Shown piece after piece: positions 25,657-32,679 of a DNA stretch of 43,163 nt; within the stretch, counting starts at the first letter, position 1; every line of letters starts with the position of its first letter. The position numbers and the translations under genes are program-made. The notes below the pieces were generated by a model that saw nothing but the letters and a program-made list of their open reading frames with translations, had not been told where the DNA came from and ran no database searches. Source of the stretch: Hominifimenecus microfluidus (GTDB lineage Bacteria; Bacillota; Clostridia; Lachnospirales; Lachnospiraceae); assembly GCA_020687485.1 (NCBI GenBank), contig JAJEQR010000032.1, forward strand, positions 1 through 43,163, in the 5' to 3' direction.

Positions 25657-25673
25657 AAGAAAAAGAGGAAAAT

Positions 25674-27362
25674 ATGCTTCTGAATCTTCATGTAAAAAAT
25701 TTTGCGCTGATCGACGAGGCGGATCTGGACTTCAGAGAAGGTCTGAATGTCCTGACCGGTGAGACCGGCGCAGGTAAATCGATCCTGATTGATTCGGTGA
25801 ATGCCGCGCTGGGAGGAAGAGTCCGTTCGGACGTCATCCGCAAAGGCGCGGATTTCGCTTATATTGAGCTGGTATTTTCCGTGGACGGCGAAGAAAAGAA
25901 AGAGGCGCTTCGTCGGATGGATATCAGCACGGAGTATGACTGCATCCTGATCTCAAGAAAGATCATGCCGAGCCGCAGTATTCATAAGATTAACGATGAA
26001 TCAGTGACGAGCGCCAAAGTACGGAAAGTTACGGAGCTTCTTCTGGATATTCACGGGCAGCATGAGCACCAGTCGCTGCTGCATAAGCAGAAGCATCTGG
26101 AGATCCTGGATCAGTTCGCGTCCGGTGAGAATGCCGGATTGCGGCAGCAGGTTGCCGATCTTTACCGGGAGTACCGGGAACAGCAGGAGAAGCTGGCATC
26201 TTATGATGTAGACCAGGAGTTCCGCCGTCGGGAGATGGATTTCCTGGCTTACGAGATCGGAGAGATCGAGGAAGCCGGCATCCGGGACGGTGAGAGGGAA
26301 GAACTGGAGGAAGTCTGCCGGAAGTACGGTCACGCGAAGCAGCTGACCGAGATGCTTGGACGGATTCTGACTGAGCTTGGCGACAGTGAAAATGAAGGCG
26401 CGGAGGAAGCGGTATCGCGGGCATCACGGGATCTTCATGAAGCTGCAGGGCTCGACCCGGCGCTGGCCGGTTACTGTGAGCCGCTGGAGACTGCCGCCGA
26501 TCTGTTGCGCACGACGCACAGGGAGCTGGTGGATTATCTGGAAGATCTTTCCTATGATCCGGAGGAACTGCGTCAGATGGAGCAGCGTCTGGATCTGATC
26601 CACCGCCTGGAAGCGAAGTACGGAACCGGAACGGAAGCGATCGCGCTTGCTCTGGAGGAGAGAAAAGAAAAGTATCTTGAATGGGAGGAATATGAGGAAC
26701 GAAAGGCGGCGACGGAGAATGCACTGAAGACCTGCGAGGAGCGCCTGGGTGCGGCTTCGGAAGCGCTCAGCGCTTGCCGCCGGGCGGCATCCGAAGGACT
26801 GGCGGCTTCGATTCGTCAAGGGTTGATTGATCTGAATTTCCTTCATGTGGAGTTCGAGATTCATATGGAGAAGCTTCCGGAGTTTACCCGTCAGGGTGTG
26901 GACAGTGTGGAGTTTATGATTTCCACAAATCCGGGCGAGTCGGTACGGCCATTGGGGCAGGTAGCCTCCGGCGGTGAGCTGTCACGAATCATGCTTGCGA
27001 TCAAGGCGGTTCTCTCAGATAAGGACCGGATTCCTACGCTGATCTTCGATGAGATCGATACCGGAATCAGCGGTCGAACAGCACAGAAGGTATCGGAGAA
27101 GCTGCGCGTGATCGCGAGAGATCATCAGGTGATCTGCATCACGCATCTGCCTCAGATTGCGGCGATGGCGGATTACCATTTCTGTATCGAGAAGAGCTCT
27201 GTTGGTGACAAGACGAGTACGAATGTCCGGCAGCTGAACGAGCGGGAGCAGATCGCCGAGTTGGCGCGCCTGCTCGGTGGCGCGGAGATCACAAAAACCG
27301 TCTACCAGAACGCTGCGGAGATGAAGGAGCTAGCACGGAAGGCGAAAGAAAGCAATCGCTGA
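25674..27362 (+). CDS. recN: DNA repair protein RecN
   Basis: A 562-residue SMC-like ATPase. The N-terminal LLNLHVKNFALID and Walker A GETGAGKSILIDSV (about 32-45), a central coiled-coil arm (about 150-370), and the C-terminal signature ASGGELSRIMLAIK (about 430-443) with Walker B TLIFDEIDTGISG (about 455-467) are all present. It acts at double-strand breaks. The start is ATG 25674 behind AAAGAGG; an in-frame ATG at 25602 would add a Lys/Asn/Glu-rich tail encoded by the tandem repeats and is rejected. Confidence 0.95.
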   Translation: MLLNLHVKNFALIDEADLDFREGLNVLTGETGAGKSILIDSVNAALGGRVRSDVIRKGADFAYIELVFSVDGEEKKEALRRMDISTEYDCILISRKIMPSRSIHKINDESVTSAKVRKVTELLLDIHGQHEHQSLLHKQKHLEILDQFASGENAGLRQQVADLYREYREQQEKLASYDVDQEFRRREMDFLAYEIGEIEEAGIRDGEREELEEVCRKYGHAKQLTEMLGRILTELGDSENEGAEEAVSRASRDLHEAAGLDPALAGYCEPLETAADLLRTTHRELVDYLEDLSYDPEELRQMEQRLDLIHRLEAKYGTGTEAIALALEERKEKYLEWEEYEERKAATENALKTCEERLGAASEALSACRRAASEGLAASIRQGLIDLNFLHVEFEIHMEKLPEFTRQGVDSVEFMISTNPGESVRPLGQVASGGELSRIMLAIKAVLSDKDRIPTLIFDEIDTGISGRTAQKVSEKLRVIARDHQVICITHLPQIAAMADYHFCIEKSSVGDKTSTNVRQLNEREQIAELARLLGGAEITKTVYQNAAEMKELARKAKESNR

Positions 27363-27472
27363 AAGCGCAAAGATTTTCCTTATCTATAAAAATGATCAAA
27401 AATATATAGTGTTTAAGAAAGAACTGGCAGGCCGGGCAAAAAAACACCAGATTGGTCTTTAAGAAAATATCA

Positions 27473-27479
27473 CATACTA
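27473..27479 (+). promoter_or_regulatory. Candidate sigma-G/sigma-F -10 box of spoIVB
   Basis: CATACTA at 27473-27479 equals the sigma-G -10 consensus. The expected -35 region about 18 nt upstream (GATTG, 27450-27454) matches poorly. spoIVB is forespore-expressed in B. subtilis, so the site is plausible. Start would fall near 27486, inside the left arm of the recN terminator hairpin. Confidence 0.35.
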
Positions 27480-27481
27480 TC

Positions 27482-27509
27482 AGCGGAGTAGAAAATACTC
27501 CGCTTTTCT
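27482..27509 (+). terminator. Intrinsic terminator after recN
   Basis: AGCGGAGTA (27482-27490), loop GAAAA, TACTCCGCT (27496-27504), followed by TTT then CT. A perfect 9-bp stem with a short T-run, 120 nt after recN. Confidence 0.8.
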
Positions 27510-27551
27510 ATTGCAGAAAAGCAGAAAAATACAGTAAAGGAGGAATGCGCA

Positions 27552-28634
27552 TTGAGAAAAGAAAGATACAGAAGATATCTGATCCGCCTTTTCTTCGGAA
27601 GCGTGATATTCACCGCGTTTTTTTCCTGGTGGTATCTGGCGGAGAGAACCGGTGTGGAAGCGTCTTCCGGGCAGAGTGTATCTGCAGCGGTCGGGTTACC
27701 GAACCGGGTGTACGCCGGCGGTATGCCGGTGGGGATCTATCTGGAGACGGACGGCGTGCTTGTTGTCGGAACCGGCTCGGTGATGGATATTTCCGGAGAA
27801 GAGCGAACGCCGTCCGGCGGCTGCCTGCAGCCGGGAGATTATATCCTGGCTGTGAACGGACACAGTGTAACCGATAAGGAAGAGATTGTGCAGATGGTGA
27901 AAGAAAATGAATGTCAGCCGGTTGCGCTTACGATTCGCCGGGGCGAAAAGATGGAAAAGGTGGAAGTAGAACCAGTGCAGACAGCAGAGATGGAATACCG
28001 GCTCGGCCTCTGGATTCGGGATGATACGCAGGGAATCGGGACAGTTACGTATATTACGGAGAACGGACAGTTTGCTGCGCTGGGGCATGGGATCAGCGAT
28101 CCGGATACCGGGAAGCGAATTGAGAGCACCGGCGGCGATCTCTATCTTGCGCAGATTCACTCGATTGTACGCGGAACGGCCCGGCAGCCGGGATCGCTGT
28201 GCGGTTCGATTCCATATCAGTCAAGAGAGCCAGTTGGTGAGATTTCCGCGAATTGCGCAAGTGGAATTTACGGAAGAATCGAAGAGGATCAGAAGGGTAC
28301 GTTCTTTGCTCAGAAATCGGTGGAAGTTGCCGCAGCAGATGAAGTTCATACCGGCGAAGCCGTGATCCGAAGCGCAGTTACCGGAGAATGCAGGGATTAT
28401 TCTATTCAGATTCTGGAGCTTGATCCGGAGAATGAGAATAGTAAGAATCTGGTACTGGAAGTTACAGATCCAGAACTGATTGAGCTTACAGGCGGAATCG
28501 TACAGGGGATGAGCGGCAGTCCACTCCTTCAGGATGGAAAGATCATCGGCGCGGTCACGCATGTCTTCGTAAATGATTCGGAGAAGGGATACGGAATCTT
28601 TATCGAAAACATGATGGCGCAGAATCAGGGGTAA
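27552..28634 (+). CDS. spoIVB: SpoIVB peptidase (sigma-K checkpoint signalling protease)
   Basis: A 360-residue serine peptidase. A basic N-terminus and one membrane helix (about 13-30) are followed by a PDZ domain (about 90-145: LQPGDYILAVNGHSV) and the SA clan catalytic region. The His is in LGHGISD (H179) and the Ser in GMSGSP (S321). In B. subtilis SpoIVB is secreted from the forespore and triggers pro-sigma-K processing. The start is TTG at 27552, about 9 nt after AAAGGAGG (27537-27544); the ATG at 27545 is out of frame. Unusually, spo0A is not the next gene: about 8 kb of other genes intervenes. Confidence 0.94.
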   Translation: MRKERYRRYLIRLFFGSVIFTAFFSWWYLAERTGVEASSGQSVSAAVGLPNRVYAGGMPVGIYLETDGVLVVGTGSVMDISGEERTPSGGCLQPGDYILAVNGHSVTDKEEIVQMVKENECQPVALTIRRGEKMEKVEVEPVQTAEMEYRLGLWIRDDTQGIGTVTYITENGQFAALGHGISDPDTGKRIESTGGDLYLAQIHSIVRGTARQPGSLCGSIPYQSREPVGEISANCASGIYGRIEEDQKGTFFAQKSVEVAAADEVHTGEAVIRSAVTGECRDYSIQILELDPENENSKNLVLEVTDPELIELTGGIVQGMSGSPLLQDGKIIGAVTHVFVNDSEKGYGIFIENMMAQNQG

Positions 28635-28670
28635 AAAAAGCCGCAAAAGTTATGGAAGCGCATCAGTCAG

Positions 28671-28707
28671 CAAGCGGGAAGTGCCTGAAAGAAGCGCTTC
28701 CCGCTTG
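28671..28707. other. Perfect 11-bp stem-loop downstream of spoIVB
   Basis: CAAGCGGGAAG (28671-28681) and CTTCCCGCTTG (28697-28707) pair perfectly; three more inner pairs are possible. There is no T-run on the plus strand. It is likely the 3' end structure of the spoIVB message. Confidence 0.55.
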
Positions 28708-28816
28708 CCTGTAAAGAATTCCTGTGATATGATGATAAACGTAGATTCCTGCAAATGGTGGATAGTACCATCCCATTTTGCGTGATTCTTGTTTACTCTG
28801 CTGTGTGAGATATGAT
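28705..28816 (+). promoter_or_regulatory. Two promoter-like sequences without a downstream plus-strand gene
   Basis: TTGCCT (28705-28710), 17 bp, TATGAT (28728-28733); and TTGTTT (28789-28794), 16 bp, TATGAT (28811-28816). Both point into the 3' end of the convergent P1B ATPase gene. They might drive a small or antisense RNA ending at the hairpin 28871-28918, or be relics. Confidence 0.3.
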
Positions 28817-28870
28817 ACTATATAGGCGTGAATTGAGAAAGCGGACTTAAAATTCATAGGGAGATGTTTG

Positions 28871-28918
28871 TGCGGAGCTCTGGGAAGCGTTTAGGGAAAA
28901 CGATTCAGGAGCTCCGCA
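28871..28918. terminator. Hairpin downstream of the P1B ATPase gene
   Basis: TGCGGAGCTC (28871-28880) pairs perfectly with GAGCTCCGCA (28909-28918); an inner helix CGTTT/AAACG is also present. It begins 9 nt beyond the ATPase stop on the minus strand. The T-run is poor in the minus direction, while on the plus strand TGTTTT follows, so it may act mainly as a 3' stability hairpin or as a plus-strand terminator. Confidence 0.5.
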
Positions 28919-28926
28919 ATGCTGTT

Positions 28927-30810
28927 TTACAGGTTATGCACCCGGAGTGCGCGTACTGCGTTGAGTACCGCGAGTACCATGACGCCGACGTCCGCGAAGA
29001 TAGCGGCCCACATGTTGGCGACGCCGACAGCGACGAGAGCCAGGCAGGAGAACTTGATGACAAGCGCGAAGACGATGTTCTGGTATACGATGCGGAGGCA
29101 CTTGCGGGAGATGCGGATGGCCTTGGCAATCTGCATGGGGTTATCGTCCATCAGTACGACGTCGGCAGCTTCGATGGCAGCGTCGGATCCCATCGCGCCC
29201 ATGGCGATTCCGATATCCGCGCGGGACAGAACCGGCGCGTCGTTGATGCCGTCGCCGACGAAGGCAAGCTTCTCTTTGGGCTGGCAGGCGGCGAGCAGTT
29301 CTTCGACTTTATCTACCTTGTCTCCGGGCAGCAAATCGCTGTAGACTTCATCGACACCAAGTTCAGAGGCAACCGCCTGCGCGACTTTTCCAGTATCGCC
29401 GGTCAGCATAACCGTCTTGCGTACGCCGGAGCGGCGGAGCTTCTGGATGGCTTCCTTCGAGTGCGGTTTTACGATATCGGAGATAACGATATGTCCGGCG
29501 TAGGAACCGTTCACCGCCATGTGGATGATCGTGCCGACACTGTGGCAGTCCTTATAGGGAATTCCGAGCTGCTTCATCAGTTTACTGTTGCCTGCGGCAA
29601 CCGGGATGCCGTCCACTTTTGCCAGGATGCCGTGGCCGCTGATCTCTTCGATGTCGGTCACGCGGCTGCGGTCGATTTCTTTGCCGTAGGCCCGCTGCAG
29701 GCTCTTGCTGATCGGGTGGGAGGAAGCACATTCGGCCAGAGCGGCATACTCCAGCAGCTTTTCATTCTCCATTTCATTGTGGTGCACACCGCTGACTTCG
29801 AATACGCCCTGCGTTAGCGTTCCGGTTTTATCAAATACAACGCAGCGAACCTGAGAGAGTGTCTCGAGGTAGTTGGATCCTTTGACCAGGACACCTTCCT
29901 TGCTGGCGCCGCCGATACCGGCGAAGAAGCTCAGAGGAATGCTGACAACGAGTGCGCAGGGACAGCTGGTAACAAGGAAGGTGAGAGCACGGTAGATCCA
30001 GGTCCCCCACTGAGCGTCACTACCAGTCAGCATCAGGATTACAGGAGGCAGGACAGCCAACGCTAATGCACTGTAGCAGACAGCCGGAGTGTAGACACGG
30101 GCAAAACGGGCGATAAAGTCTTCCGAGCGGGATTTGCGGGAGCTGGAATTTTCGACAAGCTCCAGAATTTTGGATACGGTGGACTCACCGAATTCTTTCT
30201 CCGTACGGATTTTCAGTACGCCGGTCATATTGATGCAGCCGCTGATGATCTCATCGCCGGGAGCCGCTTCGCGCGGCAGGCTTTCTCCGGTCAGGGCGCT
30301 GGTATTCAGCGTGGAGGTTCCTTCGAGAATGATGCCGTCGATTGGGATCTTCTCGCCAGGCTGAACAATGATCGTACTTCCGATGGCAACTTCGTCGGGA
30401 TCAACCTTCTCCAACTTGCCGTCACGCTCGATATTCGCGTAATCGGGGCGGATATCCATCAGCGCGCTGATATTCTTGCGGCTCTTTCCGACTGCGTAGC
30501 TCTGGAAGAGCTCACCGATCTGATAGAAGAGCATAACGGCGATTCCTTCGGTATAGTCGCCGCTTCTCTGGTAGATGGCCAGGGTAAAGGCGCCGATGGT
30601 GGCGACCGCCATCAGGAAGTTTTCGTCGAAGACGCGGCGGTTGGCGATTCCTTTGCCGGCTTTCTTTAAGATATCGTAGCCGATGACCAGGTAGACAACC
30701 AGGTACAGGGCGAGCTGCAGGATTCCGGTGACCGGAAGGAAGTACAGAGCGATCAGCATGACGGTGGCAATCAGTATGCGGGTCAGCATTTTTTTCTGCT
30801 TTTTATTCAT
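28927..30810 (-). CDS. P1B-type heavy-metal ATPase (Zn/Cd/Pb exporter type)
   Basis: A 627-residue P-type ATPase without a fused N-terminal metal-binding domain. The actuator TGES motif is near residue 185, the metal-binding CPC (SCPCALV) at about 284-286, the phosphorylated Asp in DKTGTLT near 325, the SSHPIS motif near 385 and GDGINDAP near 515. In the last helices the P1B-2 pattern is visible: N-x7-K (NIVFALVIK) then DVG, which predicts Zn2+/Cd2+/Pb2+ rather than Cu+. The start is ATG 30810 behind AAAGGAG. A separate HMA protein is encoded just upstream and probably supplies metal. An operator-like palindrome lies 16 nt before the start. Confidence 0.94.
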   Translation of the reverse strand: MNKKQKKMLTRILIATVMLIALYFLPVTGILQLALYLVVYLVIGYDILKKAGKGIANRRVFDENFLMAVATIGAFTLAIYQRSGDYTEGIAVMLFYQIGELFQSYAVGKSRKNISALMDIRPDYANIERDGKLEKVDPDEVAIGSTIIVQPGEKIPIDGIILEGTSTLNTSALTGESLPREAAPGDEIISGCINMTGVLKIRTEKEFGESTVSKILELVENSSSRKSRSEDFIARFARVYTPAVCYSALALAVLPPVILMLTGSDAQWGTWIYRALTFLVTSCPCALVVSIPLSFFAGIGGASKEGVLVKGSNYLETLSQVRCVVFDKTGTLTQGVFEVSGVHHNEMENEKLLEYAALAECASSHPISKSLQRAYGKEIDRSRVTDIEEISGHGILAKVDGIPVAAGNSKLMKQLGIPYKDCHSVGTIIHMAVNGSYAGHIVISDIVKPHSKEAIQKLRRSGVRKTVMLTGDTGKVAQAVASELGVDEVYSDLLPGDKVDKVEELLAACQPKEKLAFVGDGINDAPVLSRADIGIAMGAMGSDAAIEAADVVLMDDNPMQIAKAIRISRKCLRIVYQNIVFALVIKFSCLALVAVGVANMWAAIFADVGVMVLAVLNAVRALRVHNL

Positions 30811-30825
30811 GGCTTGAACTCCTTT

Positions 30826-30843
30826 ATTAAGCAATCACTTAAT
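30826..30843. promoter_or_regulatory. Operator-like palindrome before the P1B ATPase
   Basis: ATTAAG-N6-CTTAAT, perfect 6-bp arms (30826-30831, 30838-30843). The same arrangement occurs at 31208-31225 in the divergent regulator promoter. It is probably a site for the ArsR protein encoded at 31344. Confidence 0.6.
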
Positions 30844-30855
30844 CGTTTGGGATAA

Positions 30856-30894
30856 GATAACGCCCATTCCGCTCAGAGCAGTCCGGGCGTTATC
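30856..30894 (-). other. Intercistronic hairpin between HMA protein and ATPase genes
   Basis: GATAACGCCC (30856-30865) and GGGCGTTATC (30885-30894) form a perfect 10-bp stem with a 19-nt loop. No U-run follows on the minus strand. The position after the small HMA gene suggests mRNA stabilisation or partial termination that gives more chaperone than pump. Confidence 0.6.
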
Positions 30895-30912
30895 CGGCAG
30901 GTTTCGAAAGTA

Positions 30913-31131
30913 TTACAGCTCGATCTCGCAGTCGGGCTCTACTTTTTTGCAGGCCTTCAGTACATCTTTCATAACTTTCTTGGGGTCCTGACCTTCTTCG
31001 AACTCAACGATCATCTTCTGAGTCATGAAGTTCACGGTAGCGGCAGCAACACCAGCTGTTTTCTTTGTAGCTTCTTCCATCAGGTTTGCACAGTTTGCAC
31101 AGTCAACTTCGATTGCATAGGTCTTCTTCAT
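30913..31131 (-). CDS. Stand-alone HMA-domain metallochaperone
   Basis: A 72-residue HMA (ferredoxin-like) domain. The metal site is DCANCA (Cys11 and Cys14), the CxxC form seen in N-terminal domains of CadA/ZntA-type pumps rather than the MxCxxC of copper chaperones. A C-terminal acidic/Cys segment (KKVEPDCEIEL) may add a ligand. It is encoded just upstream of, and in the same orientation as, the ATPase that lacks its own HMA domain; the pair likely represents a split CadA-type pump. The start is ATG behind AAAGGAG. Confidence 0.9.
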   Translation of the reverse strand: MKKTYAIEVDCANCANLMEEATKKTAGVAAATVNFMTQKMIVEFEEGQDPKKVMKDVLKACKKVEPDCEIEL

Positions 31132-31169
31132 AATAGTAAACTCCTTTCGATTCGATATGTGATAGAGCG

Positions 31170-31225
31170 CTTAATGGACTTAATGAATTCGTAAGTGATC
31201 ATTTATAATTAAGCACTTGTTTAAT
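31170..31225. promoter_or_regulatory. Divergent operator region of the metal-resistance locus
   Basis: ATTAAG-N6-TTTAAT at 31208-31225 matches the palindrome at 30826-30843. Two further half-sites CTTAAT lie at 31170-31175 and 31179-31184, spaced 9 nt. The palindrome overlaps the -35 of the arsR promoter and lies between possible minus-strand promoter boxes of the HMA gene, so one repressor could control both directions. Confidence 0.6.
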
Positions 31226-31245
31226 TGTCTTGACCGTAGTATAAT
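31217..31245 (+). promoter_or_regulatory. Promoter of the ArsR-AraC regulator pair
   Basis: TTGTTT (31217-31222), a 17-bp spacer, TATAAT (31240-31245). The -35 is inside the operator palindrome, consistent with autoregulation. Confidence 0.65.
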
Positions 31246-31343
31246 CCGGAGGTAAGAGAAAGTCAATGCCGCGGAATCACTCTTTTCCAAAGGGGCGAAA
31301 AACATTTCCGAACGGGCTAAAGTGAAAGTTAGGAGGACAATGA

Positions 31344-31703
31344 ATGGAGGATCACGGGACTCATGCGTTCCCGGAGGGAATGCGGGAGCAGCTGGCGAAG
31401 ACAGAGGATTTTGATGTGATTGCGGATGTGTTTCATCAGTTGGGAGACCCGAAGCGGGTTCGCATCTTCTGGATTCTGTGTCACTGTGAGGAATGTGTGC
31501 TGAATCTGTCGGAGCTGATGGATATGTCAAGTCCGGCGGTTTCTCATCATCTGCGCTCTCTTCGCACAAGCGGTCTGTTGATTAGCCGCCGGGAGGGCAA
31601 GGAAGTCTATTATCGTGCGGCAGATACGCCTCAGAGCCGCCTGCTGCACCAGATGATCGAGATGGTGATGCAGATTGCATGCCCGGAGGAAGAACAGCAA
31701 TGA
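31344..31703 (+). CDS. ArsR/SmtB-family metal-responsive repressor
   Basis: A 119-residue winged-helix regulator of normal ArsR length. The DNA-recognition helix region is SSPAVSHHLRSLRTSGLL (about 62-79) and wing RREGKEVYYRA follows. In the alpha-3 region CHCEECVLNLSEL (about 46-58) has three Cys and a His, similar to the ELCVC-type site of CadC-like soft-metal sensors. It is divergent from the HMA/ATPase pair and is expected to release DNA when Zn/Cd/Pb binds. The start follows TTAGGAGGAC. Its stop overlaps the AraC-type gene (ATGA). Confidence 0.92.
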   Translation: MEDHGTHAFPEGMREQLAKTEDFDVIADVFHQLGDPKRVRIFWILCHCEECVLNLSELMDMSSPAVSHHLRSLRTSGLLISRREGKEVYYRAADTPQSRLLHQMIEMVMQIACPEEEQQ

Positions 31704-32605
31704 AGAGAGAATGTGAATGTCAGCTGCATTGTGACCATCGGAAGAGCGAAGGAAAGCTTGCGACTTCGGTACTCTTTCCGGGAATTCTTCTGACATGCCT
31801 GGAGGGAGACAGCGCAGAACCGTTCGGAACTCCGGACTATGTTCTGCAGATCCGATGCTGCCGTCAGGGCAGAGTTGGCTGGCGCTTCCCGGATGGCAGA
31901 GAACTCTGTCTGGGGAAGGGGGATCTGGCGATTCATACGGCGGAAACCTGGAAGGGATCGGAGTGTTTCCTTCCGGAGGACGGCGGGTGTGATGGATTTA
32001 TTCTGCATATGGATCTGAAGAAGCTGACGGAGCAGCCGCCGGAACTTTTTACAGGAACGGATATCACCGGAGAGTTTCTGTTTGACCGGTTCTGTGCGGG
32101 CCGCAGGCTGCAGGTACAGAAAGGCAGTGATCGGACGGAGAGCATCTTTGCCGGGTTTTATCAGGGGCAGGATGGCTACCGCACCTGCTGGCAGCGGGTA
32201 AAGATGATGGAGCTTCTTCTGTATCTTCTGACGGAGGAACGTCCCGGGGAGGATGAAATCCCGGATTATGGGAAGGAGTACCCGCCGGAACAGATTCAGA
32301 CTATACAGGAAATTCATGAGCAGCTGATTGCTCATATGGATAAGCGGATTACGATCGAGGAACTGTCCCGCCAGCATCTGATTAATCCGACGACGCTGAA
32401 GGCAGTATTTAAAGCCGTGTACGGTACCTCACTGGCGGCTCATATGAAGGAGCATCGCATGGGGCTGGCCGCAAAGCTTCTGCGGGAGACGACACTCAGT
32501 ATTTCTGAAGTGTCTCTGCAGGTGGGATATGAGAGTCAGAGCAAATTTACAGCGGCGTTCAAGGAGTATTTCGGGATACTGCCGAAGGAGTATCGCCACC
32601 AGTAA
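31700..32605 (+). CDS. AraC-family regulator of the metal locus
   Basis: A 301-residue AraC-type protein. The C-terminal DNA-binding domain (about 205-301) has two helix-turn-helices; the second shows ISEVSLQVGYESQSKFTAAFKEYFG. The N-terminus is unusually rich in Cys and His (KRECECQLHCDH, residues 2-13), suggesting metal sensing. It resembles PchR-type iron/siderophore regulators in layout. The start is ATG 31700 overlapping the ArsR stop, behind CGGAGGAAG in the arsR 3' end. Partner or target genes are probably this locus; no other target is evident. Confidence 0.86.
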   Translation: MKRECECQLHCDHRKSEGKLATSVLFPGILLTCLEGDSAEPFGTPDYVLQIRCCRQGRVGWRFPDGRELCLGKGDLAIHTAETWKGSECFLPEDGGCDGFILHMDLKKLTEQPPELFTGTDITGEFLFDRFCAGRRLQVQKGSDRTESIFAGFYQGQDGYRTCWQRVKMMELLLYLLTEERPGEDEIPDYGKEYPPEQIQTIQEIHEQLIAHMDKRITIEELSRQHLINPTTLKAVFKAVYGTSLAAHMKEHRMGLAAKLLRETTLSISEVSLQVGYESQSKFTAAFKEYFGILPKEYRHQ

Positions 32606-32679
32606 GAACCAGGAAGTAACTGGATTCGTTAGAAAAATTGTTAGAAAAACACTAAAAATATAGGAGGAATAATAGCTAC

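Noticed and set aside
25585-25673. A degenerate argR
   Set aside because: Only 89 nt of short repeats are present; no ArgR-like translation in any frame.
28864-29817. 317-codon plus-strand frame opposite the P1B ATPase
   Set aside because: It is antisense to a clear ATPase whose motifs are intact; composition is shadow-like and no family features are seen.
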